Below, piece by piece: positions 7,101 to 17,448 of a stretch of DNA of 32,441 nt (positions within the stretch are counted from its first letter, which is position 1; the number at the start of each line of letters is the position of its first letter). Position numbers and translations under genes: made by a program. Origin of the DNA: Pseudomonadota bacterium (GTDB lineage Bacteria > Desulfobacterota > WTBG01 > JAPLJA01); the NCBI GenBank assembly GCA_026388815.1, contig JAPLJA010000047.1, positions 1 to 32,441 on the forward strand, written 5' to 3'. The notes under the pieces were generated by a model. That model was not told where the DNA came from and ran no database searches. It was given only the letters and a program-made list of their open reading frames with translations.

Positions 7101-7859
7101 ATGCTGACCAAACGCATTATCCCCTGCCTGGACGTTAAAGACGGGAGAGTGGTAAAAGGGGTCAAGTTTGTTGAGTTGAGGGACGCAGGCGACCCGGTGG
7201 AAAATGCCAAGTTTTATGATGAACAGGGCGCTGATGAACTTACCTTCCTGGACATTACGGCTTCCTTTGAAAAGAGAAAGATCATCCTCACCGTGGTGGA
7301 GAAGACGGCGAATGAAGTATTCATGCCTTTGACCGTGGGAGGAGGGATACGGGATCTTATGGACATACGGGATTTGCTCAATGCCGGCGCTGACAAGGTC
7401 TCCATGAACACTGCCGCTGTTGAAGATTCTGATTTTATCCGCAGGGCGGCGGAAAGGTTTGGAAGTCAGTGTATTGTCCTAGCCATAGACGCAAAGAGAA
7501 GAGCACCCTCCGGCTGGGAAGTCTATACACATGGTGGGCGTACCCCAACAGGACTTGATGCAGTAGCATGGGCAAAAAAGGGCGAGGAACTAGGGGCAGG
7601 TGAGATCCTCTTGACCAGCATGGATAGGGATGGCACCAAAGATGGGTACGATTTAGGACTCACCCGGACCATCTCTGAGGCAGTAGGTATTCCTGTTATC
7701 GCCTCCGGAGGGGCGGGAAACCTTGGGCATCTCTATGAGGCACTTGCTCAGGGGAGTGCCGATGCGGTGCTTGCCGCTTCGATCTTCCACTACCGGGAGT
7801 ACAGCATACGAGAGGCGAAGGAGTACCTGAGAGAGAAAGGGGTAGAGGTCAGGCTGTAA
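7101..7859 (+). CDS. hisF: Imidazole glycerol phosphate synthase, cyclase subunit
   Basis: TIM-barrel cyclase that, with ammonia from HisH, converts PRFAR to imidazole glycerol phosphate and AICAR. It has 252 residues, the usual length. Catalytic Asp11 ([15 protein letters not shown]) and Asp130 (VLAIDAKRR) are intact, with phosphate-binding loops LTVGGGIRD and [17 protein letters not shown] ribosome-binding site lies before the ATG. It is paralogous to HisA, two (beta/alpha)4 halves being visible in both. Confidence 0.97.
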   Translation: MLTKRIIPCLDVKDGRVVKGVKFVELRDAGDPVENAKFYDEQGADELTFLDITASFEKRKIILTVVEKTANEVFMPLTVGGGIRDLMDIRDLLNAGADKVSMNTAAVEDSDFIRRAAERFGSQCIVLAIDAKRRAPSGWEVYTHGGRTPTGLDAVAWAKKGEELGAGEILLTSMDRDGTKDGYDLGLTRTISEAVGIPVIASGGAGNLGHLYEALAQGSADAVLAASIFHYREYSIREAKEYLREKGVEVRL

Positions 7860-7863
7860 ATAC

Positions 7864-7972
7864 AGGGGGCAAGGGAATTGCGAATTGCGGAATGGCGAAT
7901 GCGGAATGAAGAAGGTTTTTAATCCGAAATCCGCAATCTAAAATCCGCATTTACTGGAATCCTTGAACCCTA
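7864..7972 (+). repeat. GAACCCTA-ended junction element 4
   Basis: Starts AGGGGGCAAGG and ends CCTTGAACCCTA. The left arm has GCGAATTGCGGAATGGCGAA-type words (7876-7909), and the right arm their complements (ATCCGAAATCCGCAATC, 7922-7951), giving a long degenerate hairpin. The right end lies 20 bases before the hisI ATG. Confidence 0.7.
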
Positions 7973-7992
7973 CTCAGAGAGCGAGGTTAGAT

Positions 7993-8379
7993 ATGGATTT
8001 TACGAATGAGGTAAAGTTTGATGAAAACGGTCTGGTGCCGGTGATCATTCAGGACTGGAAGAACAACCAGGTTCTCATGCTGGCATATATGAATGCAGAA
8101 GCCTTGCGGATGACGGTGAATTCGGGAAAGACCCACTTCTGGAGCCGGTCGAGGAAGCAGTTCTGGCTCAAGGGGGAAAGCTCCGGCCATACTCAGGAAG
8201 TAAAAGAGATCTTTTTCGACTGCGACTCTGATACGATTCTGATGAAGGTTGAACAGAAAGTTGCTGCCTGTCATGAAGGATACCGGAGTTGTTTTTTTCG
8301 AAAGCTGGAAAACGATACATTAGCAGTGGTAGAAGAGAAAATATTCAATGAGTCTGAAGTCTATGGAGGAAAGAAGTAA
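7993..8379 (+). CDS. hisI: Phosphoribosyl-AMP cyclohydrolase
   Basis: Zn/Mg-dependent enzyme that opens the adenine ring of PR-AMP, the third step of histidine synthesis. From the ATG at 7993 it has 128 residues. The metal-site motifs FDCDSDTIL and [13 protein letters not shown] are intact, and [18 protein letters not shown] is the typical substrate-binding segment. An in-frame TTG at 7963 lies inside the repeat element and would add 10 non-conserved residues, so 7993, with GCGAGG upstream, is preferred. The C-terminal tail overlaps hisE, so the two activities are separate proteins here. Confidence 0.96.
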   Translation: MDFTNEVKFDENGLVPVIIQDWKNNQVLMLAYMNAEALRMTVNSGKTHFWSRSRKQFWLKGESSGHTQEVKEIFFDCDSDTILMKVEQKVAACHEGYRSCFFRKLENDTLAVVEEKIFNESEVYGGKK

Positions 8380-8698
8380 GATCCTCGATCGCATTTACGA
8401 GGTAATTGAGGAGAGAAAGGCACATCCCCGGGACAAGTCCTATGTCTCTTTGCTCCTGCAGAAGGGTACTGGAAATATCTTGGACAAGGTTGTTGAAGAA
8501 ACCGGGGAGCTGGCAGCCGGAACCCTCAACGCAGACAAAAAGCAGATCATTCACGAGATGGCGGACCTGTGGTTCCACTTACTTGTATTGCTGGGAGCCT
8601 TCGATGTTTCTCCCCAGGAGATTTATAAAGAACTGGAAAAGAGATGGGGAAAGTCAGGGATTGAAGAAAAAGAGTCGAGAAACAAAGTCAGTAGATGA
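8348..8698 (+). CDS. hisE: Phosphoribosyl-ATP pyrophosphatase
   Basis: All-alpha MazG-like pyrophosphohydrolase, second step of histidine synthesis (PR-ATP to PR-AMP). It has 116 residues. The metal-binding signature is visible: [12 protein letters not shown] and [16 protein letters not shown]. The start at 8348 overlaps hisI by 32 bases; an ATG at 8363 (overlap 17) is also possible and matches the family start well. The overlap implies translational coupling with hisI. Its stop codon overlaps the left end of the next repeat element. Confidence 0.95.
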   Translation: MSLKSMEERSKILDRIYEVIEERKAHPRDKSYVSLLLQKGTGNILDKVVEETGELAAGTLNADKKQIIHEMADLWFHLLVLLGAFDVSPQEIYKELEKRWGKSGIEEKESRNKVSR

Positions 8699-8744
8699 TT
8701 AGGATTCCTCGTTGCTCAATAACATTTTTTCGACAATTCTAAAT

Positions 8745-8770
8745 GGGCAGACACACAGGTCTGCCCCTAC
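8745..8770. repeat. GTAGGGGC-family palindrome
   Basis: GGGCAGAC-ACACA-GGTCTGCCCCTAC, a short hairpin with the typical CCCCTAC end, nested in junction element 5. Confidence 0.65.
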
Positions 8771-8785
8771 AGGGCAAATTCGAAA

Positions 8786-8809
8786 GGGCGGGATGAATCC
8801 CGCCCCTAC
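8786..8809. repeat. GTAGGGGC-family palindrome
   Basis: GGGCGGGAT-GA-ATCCCGCCCCTAC; perfect arms. It is nested in junction element 5, 15 bases after the previous palindrome. Confidence 0.7.
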
Positions 8810-8905
8810 TTCGCTCAAACAGCCGAATTTGCTGTCGTTACGCTCGATAAGAATTGTTACCGAAAAAATCTTCATTCGCACTCAGAACCCTAATCATATG
8901 GACAT

Positions 8906-9934
8906 ATGGGGATTAAAGAAGTGAATAAGTTACCGATCATCGGCATTACCATGGGCGACCCTTCGGGGGTCGGCCCGGAGATTATCGCAAAGGTCTTAAC
9001 TGATCCGGGAACGTTCGAGGTCTGCCGGCCGGTAGTGCTGGGTGATTTCAATTGTATCGCTCGGGCAGCAGAGGTTGTCCGGGCTGAATTAACGGTTGAG
9101 GTCGTAGATCAGTCCGGAATCAGAAGATTGGATTATCTGCCGGGGAGGGTCAACCTCATCAATCTCTCAAAGATTAACATCAAGGGTTTGCAGTATGGTT
9201 TGCCTGATAAAGATTGCGGGAAGGCAATGGTGACGTATATTACGGAAGCAGTCCGCCTTGCTCTGAAGGGGGAGATTAATGCTATCGCTACCGGACCGAT
9301 CAGCAAGAAGGCAATCTCCGATGCCGGTTATCACTATCCCGGTCATACGGAGTTGCTTGCTGAACTCACCCGCACTTCTGATTATGCCATGATGCTCATG
9401 GGGGAAAAGTTGAAGGTGGTGCCGGTAACCATACACTGCAGTTTTAAGGAAGTCCCTACTCTCCTCAGTGCTGATGCCATCTACAGGGCGATAAAGGTTA
9501 CGGCACATGCATTAAAAGAGTATTTCGGTCTCGATAACCCCAGGATTGCTGTCGCTGCGCTGAACCCGCACGCAGGCGAAGGGGGAATTTTTGGGAAAGA
9601 GGAAGAGGAATTGATCATTCCTGCAATAAAACGGGCCCAGGATATGGGAATAACCGTCTCCGGCCCGCTCCCTGCAGATACCCTCTTTTTTTATGCTGCC
9701 CAGGGTTCCTGTGACGTGGTGGTCTGCATGTACCATGACCAGGCTCTGATCCCGCTCAAGCTTCTCCATTTTGAAGACGCCATCAACGTGACCCTTGGTC
9801 TCCCGATTATCCGTACCTCCGTGGATCATGGAACAGCTTATGATATCGCCGGCACAGGCAAAGCCAAACCGAACAGCCTTTTCAATGCCGTGAAATGGGC
9901 TGCCTCTATGGCTCAAAAAAAGAAACATCTGTAG
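8906..9934 (+). CDS. pdxA: 4-hydroxythreonine-4-phosphate dehydrogenase
   Basis: NAD-dependent, metal-requiring enzyme that oxidises 4-phosphohydroxy-L-threonine in deoxyxylulose-dependent pyridoxal phosphate synthesis. It has 342 residues. Diagnostic motifs are [14 protein letters not shown] at the N-terminus, the metal-binding histidines in [20 protein letters not shown] and [11 protein letters not shown], and [18 protein letters not shown] near the end. The stop codon TAG is the second to fourth base of a GTAGGGGC palindrome, so the repeat marks or created the 3' end. It follows the his genes in the same direction; whether it is cotranscribed is not shown. Confidence 0.97.
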   Translation: MGIKEVNKLPIIGITMGDPSGVGPEIIAKVLTDPGTFEVCRPVVLGDFNCIARAAEVVRAELTVEVVDQSGIRRLDYLPGRVNLINLSKINIKGLQYGLPDKDCGKAMVTYITEAVRLALKGEINAIATGPISKKAISDAGYHYPGHTELLAELTRTSDYAMMLMGEKLKVVPVTIHCSFKEVPTLLSADAIYRAIKVTAHALKEYFGLDNPRIAVAALNPHAGEGGIFGKEEEELIIPAIKRAQDMGITVSGPLPADTLFFYAAQGSCDVVVCMYHDQALIPLKLLHFEDAINVTLGLPIIRTSVDHGTAYDIAGTGKAKPNSLFNAVKWAASMAQKKKHL

Positions 9935-9959
9935 GGGCGGGTTTGAAACCCGCCCCTAC
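9931..9959. repeat. GTAGGGGC palindrome at the pdxA stop codon
   Basis: GTAGGGGCGGGTTT-GAA-ACCCGCCCCTAC; near-perfect 13-base arms. The TAG of the left arm is the pdxA stop. As RNA it would be a strong hairpin in the 50-base pdxA-uvrA gap. Confidence 0.85.
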
Positions 9960-9983
9960 ATTAATAGATGTATTATAGATTCT

Positions 9984-12839
9984 ATGAACGGTAAAAAGAT
10001 AATCATTAAGGGTGCACGGGAACATAATCTCAAGAATATCGAGGTGGAGATTCCCCGGGAGAAGCTCGTGGTAATCACCGGCTTGAGCGGTTCAGGCAAG
10101 TCTTCCCTCGCCTTTGATACCATCTATGCCGAAGGCCAGAGAAGGTATGTAGAGTCCCTCTCTGCCTATGCCCGCCAGTTCTTAGAGCAGATGGATAAGC
10201 CTGACGTTGACTCCATCGACGGGCTGTCTCCTGCCATCTCCATCGAGCAGAAGAGTGTGAGCAAAAATCCCCGCTCCACCGTGGCGACGGTAACCGAGAT
10301 CTACGATTACCTCCGGGTTCTCTTCGCACGTGTGGGGAATCCCCACTGTTACCAGTGCGGGAAAGAGATCAGCTCCCAGACTGTCCAGCAGATGGTTGAC
10401 CAGATTATGGATTCCCCTGCTGGGAGCAGGCTCATCATCTATGCCCCCCTGGTGAGGGGAAGGAAGGGGGAGTACCGCAAGGAGTTTGATCTGCTCCGCA
10501 AAGATGGTTATGTGCGGGTGAGGGTAGACGGGACGGTCAGGGATTTAAGCGAGGAAATTGTCCTGGACAAAAACAAGAAGCACCACATTGATGTGGTCAT
10601 TGACCGTCTGGTGATTAAGGAAGGGGTGGGGAAGAGGCTCGCTGACTCTCTGGAAACCGCGCTCAGGCTCTCTGAAGGACTGGTGAGGGTAGAGATGGTC
10701 GGAGGTGATGAATTGATCTTCAGCGAGAAGTTTGCCTGCATCGAGTGCGGGATAAGCTACCCGGAAATGACTCCACGGATGTTTTCTTTTAATAATCCGT
10801 ACGGTGCCTGTCCGTCCTGCGGAGGGTTGGGCACCAGGATGTACTTTGATCCGGATCTCGTCGTGCCGAATAAAGAGCTCTCCCTGCGGGCAGGTGCGGT
10901 AATGCCCTGGGCGAAAAGGAGCTCCCACTTCTTTCACCAGATACTGGAGTCTCTTTCAAGACATTATCAGTTCGATATCTACACTCCATTCAAAAAGCTT
11001 CCCAGGAAGGTTCAGGATGTGATCCTCTCTGGTTCAGATGATGAAAGGATCAAGTTCTTCTATGAGGATGGGGAGAAAAGATTATACTATGAGAAAGAGT
11101 TTGAAGGGGTATTAAAAAACCTGGAGAGGAGATACCGGGAGACTGATTCGGATGCCGTGAGAGAGGAACTGGAAAGGTATATGAGCAAGCGTCCCTGTCC
11201 GGAGTGCAAAGGGGCGCGGCTCAAGAAAGAAAGCCTTTTTGTAAAGATTGACGGGAAGTCCATTTACCAGTACACCTGTATGTCGGTTAAGGAGTCTTTA
11301 GAAGTATTTTCACGGTTACAGTTGAGCCCGCGTCAGCAGGAAATCGCCCAGAGGATCTTGAAGGAGATCAGAGAAAGGCTCAAGTTCCTGGCAGATGTAG
11401 GGGTGGATTATTTGACCCTCGACCGGGCCTCTGCCACCCTCTCCAGCGGTGAAGGCCAGAGGATACGGCTTGCCACGCAGATCGGATCCAGCCTGGTCGG
11501 GGTCCTGTACATCCTGGACGAGCCGAGCATCGGACTCCATCAGCGGGACAATATCCGTTTGCTGAACACCTTGAAGAGGCTGAGAGATCTCGGGAACACT
11601 GTCCTGGTGGTAGAACATGATGAAAATACCATTTTATCCTCTGACTACATTATTGACATGGGGCCCGGGGCAGGGAGAGAAGGGGGGAGAGTGGTTTTTG
11701 CCGGTACCCCTCAGGAAATCCTTGCATCCGAAGAGTCTCTCACCGGCAGGTATCTTTCAGGAAAGCTCCAGATCCCGGTTCCCTCGAAAAGGCGGAAGCC
11801 TGATAAAAGGTTTTTGACCATCCGGGGGGCGAAAGAGAACAACCTGAGGGACATTACCGTAAAGATCCCCATCGGGCTCATTACCTGTGTTACCGGCGTT
11901 TCGGGTTCCGGCAAGAGCAGCCTGGTGGTTGACACCCTCTACCGGGCGTTAGCCCAGAAGCTCTATGATTCCAGAGAATCTGCAGGCAGGGTGGATGCAA
12001 TCGAAGGGCTGGAGTACATTGATAAGGTGATTGATATCGACCAGTCTCCTATCGGGAGAACCCCCCGTTCCAATCCCGCCACCTATACAGGACTTTTTAC
12101 CCATATCCGGGAGCTCTTCGCTCAGATGCCTGAATCGAAGGCACGGGGGTACCGACTGGGGAGGTACAGCTTCAACGTGAAAGGCGGACGGTGTGAAGCC
12201 TGTGCCGGTGACGGGATCGTCAAGATCGAAATGCACTTTCTCCCAGACGTGTTTGTCACCTGTGATGTGTGCAAGGGGAAGAGATACAACCGGGAAACGC
12301 TGGAGATTACCTATAAGGGGAAAAACATTGCCGATGTCCTCAACATAACCGTGAACGAGGCGATGGTCTTCCTCGAGAATATCCCGCCGGCGAAATCAAA
12401 GCTCCAGACACTCTCTGATGTGGGTCTCGGGTATATCAAACTTGGACAGGCTGCAACCACACTTTCCGGGGGTGAGGCACAGCGGGTGAAGTTGTCAAAG
12501 GAGTTAAGCAAAAGGAGTACCGGCAGGACTCTCTACATTCTGGATGAACCAACAACAGGATTGCATTTCGCAGATATTCACAAGCTCCTCGAGGTATTGA
12601 ACCGTCTTGCTGATATGGGCAATACCATCGTGGTGATAGAGCACAACCTTGAAGTTATCAAGACTGCTGACTGCATTGTTGACCTCGGGCCGGAAGGGGG
12701 AGACAGGGGAGGAGAAGTAGTTGCTGTTGGTACTCCTGAAGAGATTGCCCTGGAAAAGAGCTCTTTCACTGGCCAGTTTTTGAAAGGAATCCTCACGCCG
12801 GGTGAAAAGAGAGCAAGGTCAACAGTAATCAGTAAATAA
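9984..12839 (+). CDS. uvrA: Excinuclease ABC subunit A
   Basis: ATP-dependent damage sensor of nucleotide excision repair, which loads UvrB on damaged DNA. Full length at 951 residues. The first ABC module has Walker A GLSGSGKS (33-40), the second has GVSGSGKSS (about 637). Two ABC signatures are seen ([13 protein letters not shown] and [13 protein letters not shown]), with Walker [13 protein letters not shown] and [12 protein letters not shown]. Zinc modules are visible as CYQCG, CIECG...CPSCGG, CPECKG, and the C-terminal CEACAGDG...[10 protein letters not shown] that discriminates damaged DNA. No LexA box was recognised upstream. Confidence 0.98.
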   Translation: MNGKKIIIKGAREHNLKNIEVEIPREKLVVITGLSGSGKSSLAFDTIYAEGQRRYVESLSAYARQFLEQMDKPDVDSIDGLSPAISIEQKSVSKNPRSTVATVTEIYDYLRVLFARVGNPHCYQCGKEISSQTVQQMVDQIMDSPAGSRLIIYAPLVRGRKGEYRKEFDLLRKDGYVRVRVDGTVRDLSEEIVLDKNKKHHIDVVIDRLVIKEGVGKRLADSLETALRLSEGLVRVEMVGGDELIFSEKFACIECGISYPEMTPRMFSFNNPYGACPSCGGLGTRMYFDPDLVVPNKELSLRAGAVMPWAKRSSHFFHQILESLSRHYQFDIYTPFKKLPRKVQDVILSGSDDERIKFFYEDGEKRLYYEKEFEGVLKNLERRYRETDSDAVREELERYMSKRPCPECKGARLKKESLFVKIDGKSIYQYTCMSVKESLEVFSRLQLSPRQQEIAQRILKEIRERLKFLADVGVDYLTLDRASATLSSGEGQRIRLATQIGSSLVGVLYILDEPSIGLHQRDNIRLLNTLKRLRDLGNTVLVVEHDENTILSSDYIIDMGPGAGREGGRVVFAGTPQEILASEESLTGRYLSGKLQIPVPSKRRKPDKRFLTIRGAKENNLRDITVKIPIGLITCVTGVSGSGKSSLVVDTLYRALAQKLYDSRESAGRVDAIEGLEYIDKVIDIDQSPIGRTPRSNPATYTGLFTHIRELFAQMPESKARGYRLGRYSFNVKGGRCEACAGDGIVKIEMHFLPDVFVTCDVCKGKRYNRETLEITYKGKNIADVLNITVNEAMVFLENIPPAKSKLQTLSDVGLGYIKLGQAATTLSGGEAQRVKLSKELSKRSTGRTLYILDEPTTGLHFADIHKLLEVLNRLADMGNTIVVIEHNLEVIKTADCIVDLGPEGGDRGGEVVAVGTPEEIALEKSSFTGQFLKGILTPGEKRARSTVISK

Positions 12840-12981
12840 TTTCTGTCTTCTCTGTTGCTCTATAAGAAATCAGCTTAAAAAAACAGCAATTTTTTGTAAA
12901 AGATAAAAATTCGTTCTTTTTGCCCGCTTATTGCTATTAATTTTTTAAAAACTGGAAATATTTATCCTGGAAATATTTATC

Positions 12982-13009
12982 TTGCCTTCTGATAAAATTA
13001 AGGTACAAT
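12982..13009 (+). promoter_or_regulatory. groESL promoter
   Basis: TTGCCT (about 12982-12987), 16-base spacer, TACAAT (13004-13009). The CIRCE operator begins two bases after the -10 box, the usual arrangement for HrcA repression of a vegetative promoter. Confidence 0.65.
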
Positions 13010-13010
13010 A

Positions 13011-13037
13011 TTAGCACTCGAACAAATAGAGTGCTAA
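13011..13037. promoter_or_regulatory. CIRCE element (HrcA operator)
   Basis: TTAGCACTC-N9-GAGTGCTAA, a perfect match to the CIRCE consensus. It predicts heat-inducible control of groESL by the repressor HrcA, which is not encoded in this window. Confidence 0.97.
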
Positions 13038-13157
13038 CAATAAGAATCGGGAGGTGATCAGGTTAAAGACAGATAAATAGTTAAAAACTGATTTGTAAGG
13101 TGCTTCTTTAAAGTAGAGACCGGAAATAAGTGTTTTAGAAAAGGAGGATAGATCGCT

Positions 13158-13445
13158 ATGAAAATCAGACCATTGCAGGACCGAATCATTGTAAAACGGA
13201 TTGAGGAAGAGGAAAAAACCAAAGGCGGGATTATTATCCCAGACAGTGCCAAGGAGAAACCCTCTCAAGGCAAAGTCATAGCCGTTGGCTCGGGAAAGGT
13301 TACCGATGACGGCAAGAAGATACCTATGGAAATCAAGGTTGGTGACAGGGTGCTCTTCGGGAAATATTCTGGAACCGAAGTCAAGATTGAGGAGGAAGAG
13401 CACTTAATTTTGAGGGAAGATGAAGTCATTGGAATCGTAGAGTAA
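13158..13445 (+). CDS. groES: Co-chaperonin GroES
   Basis: 10-kDa lid of the GroEL chaperonin, 95 residues, standard length. Typical segments are [19 protein letters not shown], the mobile-loop region [22 protein letters not shown], and [16 protein letters not shown]. The ribosome-binding site is AAGGAGG. Cotranscribed with groEL (42-base gap) under CIRCE control. Confidence 0.98.
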   Translation: MKIRPLQDRIIVKRIEEEEKTKGGIIIPDSAKEKPSQGKVIAVGSGKVTDDGKKIPMEIKVGDRVLFGKYSGTEVKIEEEEHLILREDEVIGIVE

Positions 13446-13472
13446 TAATGTTACTCATAAAGATAAAGCTGA

Positions 13473-15116
<1,644 letters not shown>

Positions 15117-15121
15117 AAAAG

Positions 15122-15150
15122 AAAGGCCCCTCTTTGGGGCCTTTTCTTTT
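15122..15150. terminator. Bidirectional terminator between groEL and ssb
   Basis: AAAGGCCCC-TCTTT-GGGGCCTTT followed by TCTTTT on the plus strand; on the minus strand the stem is followed by TCTTTTTT. It serves the convergent groEL and ssb genes and touches the end of ssb. Confidence 0.88.
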
Positions 15151-15574
15151 AAAAGGGTATATCGTCGTCCAGAGGTGAGTTTGGGCCTGGTTCGTCCTGA
15201 GGGGGTGTCAGTTCCGTATCGCCGGATGCAGAGCTCCCAGGACCTGCTCCTCCCAGCATTTGCATGGTTGTGGCAACGATTTCCGTTGTCCATTTCTTTG
15301 CCCCCTCCCGGTCATCCCAGGAGCGGGTCTGAATCCTTCCTTCGATATATACCTGCTTCCCCTTGGAGAGGTATTCCCCGCAGATCTCACCCAGCTTGCC
15401 AAAGGCGACAATCCGGTGCCAATCCGTCTTTTCCGTTTTCTCGCCGTTCTTTCCGGTATAGTTCATGCTGGTGGCAATCCGGAAATTAGCCACCGCTCTT
15501 CCGTCACTCGTATATCGGACTTCAGGGTCAGCCCCCAGTCTTCCGATCAGGATCACTTTGTTTACCCCTGCCAT
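15149..15574 (-). CDS. ssb: Single-stranded DNA-binding protein
   Basis: SSB of 141 residues, which coats single-stranded DNA and recruits repair and replication proteins. The OB fold covers about residues 1-108 ([54 protein letters not shown]). A Gly/Pro-rich linker leads to the acidic tip DDDIPF used to bind partner proteins. The ribosome-binding site AAGGAGGG is five bases before the start. It is convergent with groEL. Confidence 0.97.
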   Translation of the reverse strand: MAGVNKVILIGRLGADPEVRYTSDGRAVANFRIATSMNYTGKNGEKTEKTDWHRIVAFGKLGEICGEYLSKGKQVYIEGRIQTRSWDDREGAKKWTTEIVATTMQMLGGAGPGSSASGDTELTPPQDEPGPNSPLDDDIPF

Positions 15575-15653
15575 AATCCCTCCTTCATCTGGTGAAAAGT
15601 TATGGTGATAATTGCTGTTCCCTTACAATCCCTTTCTTCCTCCGTATCAACAC

Positions 15654-17315
15654 CTATATGCTAAAACCCCGTTTACTTTGTTTGTGTTTATACATTGATT
15701 TGTCTGCCTGAGCAATTAATTCATCAACTGAGCAGGGAAATTGGGGGTCAAAATAGGCTATGCCTGTGCTTATTGACAGCTTGAAAGAACGGTTTTTCTG
15801 GATGTTGAGGGATTTGATCTCCTCTTGAATACGATTAATAATAGTCAGAGAGGTAGTATCAGTGACTCCCAGTGCCAGGGTAACAAACTCATCTCCGCCG
15901 ATCCGGGCAATAATATCCGATTTGCGAAACGTATTTTTGAGAATAGTTGCAGTCTCGATCAATGCCTGATCACCCACCAGGTGCCCCAGATTGTCGTTAA
16001 TCCACTTCATACCATCAAGGTCTGCAAAGATCAGGGGTATATCGGACTGCCACCGGGCAGCAACCTTGAATTGCTGATCAGCAAGCGTCAGGAATCCGCG
16101 CCGGTTATACAGACCGGTAAGCTCATCCGTGAGTGAGAGGGCGCGTATCTCTTCCTCCATCTGCTTCCGTTCGGTAACATCTCGCAGCGTACCGAGCATG
16201 CGATATGCTTTACCATTCTCATCATACAGAAAGAGACCTCTATCCTCGATGTAACAATATGTTCCATTAAAACGCCCAAATCGATACCCAGCATCATAGG
16301 GAATCCTATCCCGCATAGCTTGATCAAGGAGTATTCGAGATGATTTACGGTCATCCGGGTGGATATTTCCCCCCCAGGCATTGATATCTATGTTTTGAAA
16401 TGCTTCGGGTGTGAAGCCGGTAATAGCTTGAATCGCTCCACACCACTGGATACGGCCGGATGCAACGTCGTAGTCATATATGATCTGACCTGTATTCTCT
16501 ACGACAGTGCGATATCGTTCTTCCGCTTCCCTCAGTAACTTTTCTGCTTTTTTTCGCTCAGTGATGTCGCGGAGGATGCCAACTAAGTATCTTTCACCCC
16601 GTTGCTTTAAGAGGACGGTGGAAATTTCCGCATAGAATTCACTGCCGTCCTTTCTTTCTCCGATACCTTCGACTATTTTCCCTGAAATAGCTGATTCGTC
16701 TAATGATAAAAATTTATCCATCCATTTACTGTGGATTTCTTGCAATCGTTTTGGCACTAAAACACTTTGCGGCTTTCCCAGAACTTCCTCTACCGTGTAA
16801 CCATAGAGTTCTTCAGCTTTCCGGTTCCAGAAACGTATATTTCCTCTGCTGTCAACAAAGAATATGGCATCATTTGCATATTCCATAATGGTGCGGAAAC
16901 GTTCCACGCTTTCGCGCAGTTCCTCCTCAGCCTGCTTCCGCTCGGTAATGTCTTCCCCTGAACTGAGGGTTTCGATAATGGTCCCTGTATCATCGGTGAT
17001 CACCGTATTGTGCCAAGCGATAATCCTCTCCTCACCGCTTTTCGTCAGAACAGGGTTTTCAGAATATTCATATGGCTCAATCACGCCAGCCATCAGGTTG
17101 TTAAAGATAGCTCTTACTTCATCCCTTTTGCTTTGTGGAATGAAATTATCAAACCAGTTTTTACCGAGGATTTCCTTTTCAGTATAACCTAAAACCTCGC
17201 CCCCCTTTTTGTTGATCAGGGTTACTTTCTGTTTAGTGTTGATCACAACAAATATGACCCCTGCTATGTCGAGATACCTTTGTGCGTTCACCTGTTCGCG
17301 CATAGCTTCCTTCAT
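15654..17315 (-). CDS. Diguanylate cyclase with three PAS domains
   Basis: Probable cytosolic sensor that makes cyclic di-GMP, 553 residues. Three PAS/PAC units at about 10-130, 138-258 and 270-390 each end in an 'ITERK/VTERK' type motif (DITERKQAEEEL, DITERKKAEKLL, DVTERKQMEEEI). A GGDEF domain covers about 395-550: LTDELTGLYNRRGF, IFADLDGMKWINDNLGHLVGDQAL and the active site RIGGDEF (473-477). RKSD at 464-467, five residues before GGDEF, is the inhibitory I-site, so product feedback is expected. There is no transmembrane segment and no EAL domain. PAS ligands are unknown. The first residues (MKEAMREQVNAQRYLDIAG) suggest a possible missing upstream sensor, but the frame starts cleanly. Confidence 0.93.
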   Translation of the reverse strand: MKEAMREQVNAQRYLDIAGVIFVVINTKQKVTLINKKGGEVLGYTEKEILGKNWFDNFIPQSKRDEVRAIFNNLMAGVIEPYEYSENPVLTKSGEERIIAWHNTVITDDTGTIIETLSSGEDITERKQAEEELRESVERFRTIMEYANDAIFFVDSRGNIRFWNRKAEELYGYTVEEVLGKPQSVLVPKRLQEIHSKWMDKFLSLDESAISGKIVEGIGERKDGSEFYAEISTVLLKQRGERYLVGILRDITERKKAEKLLREAEERYRTVVENTGQIIYDYDVASGRIQWCGAIQAITGFTPEAFQNIDINAWGGNIHPDDRKSSRILLDQAMRDRIPYDAGYRFGRFNGTYCYIEDRGLFLYDENGKAYRMLGTLRDVTERKQMEEEIRALSLTDELTGLYNRRGFLTLADQQFKVAARWQSDIPLIFADLDGMKWINDNLGHLVGDQALIETATILKNTFRKSDIIARIGGDEFVTLALGVTDTTSLTIINRIQEEIKSLNIQKNRSFKLSISTGIAYFDPQFPCSVDELIAQADKSMYKHKQSKRGFSI

Positions 17316-17448
17316 TTGCTTCCTCAGGATGCGTTAAGAATTTTGCTGATTATGGGCATTATTAAACCGCCTTGGATGATAGTATGGACATATTTACCAT
17401 TGAATTACTTTTTAAGCAAATGATAATAATAATCGAGTTATCATATAG

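Larger units (their letters stand above)
8697..8895 (+). repeat. GAACCCTA-ended junction element 5 (copy B2) with nested palindromes
   Basis: Ends GATTAGG / CCTAATC, with the same 31-base core as copy B1 at 8714-8744 and the same right flank (GAAAAAATCTT...CAGAACCCTA). The middle differs from B1: it carries two GTAGGGGC-family palindromes (8745-8770 and 8786-8809), which suggests a nested insertion. GAACCCTA ends 13 bases before the pdxA start. Confidence 0.75.
12840..13157 (+). other. Intergenic region before groES
   Basis: 318 bases without a gene. It holds a perfect 15-base tandem duplication (CTGGAAATATTTATC at 12952-12966 and 12967-12981), the groESL promoter, the CIRCE operator and a leader of about 120 bases. 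No clear terminator for uvrA was found. Confidence 0.7.
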
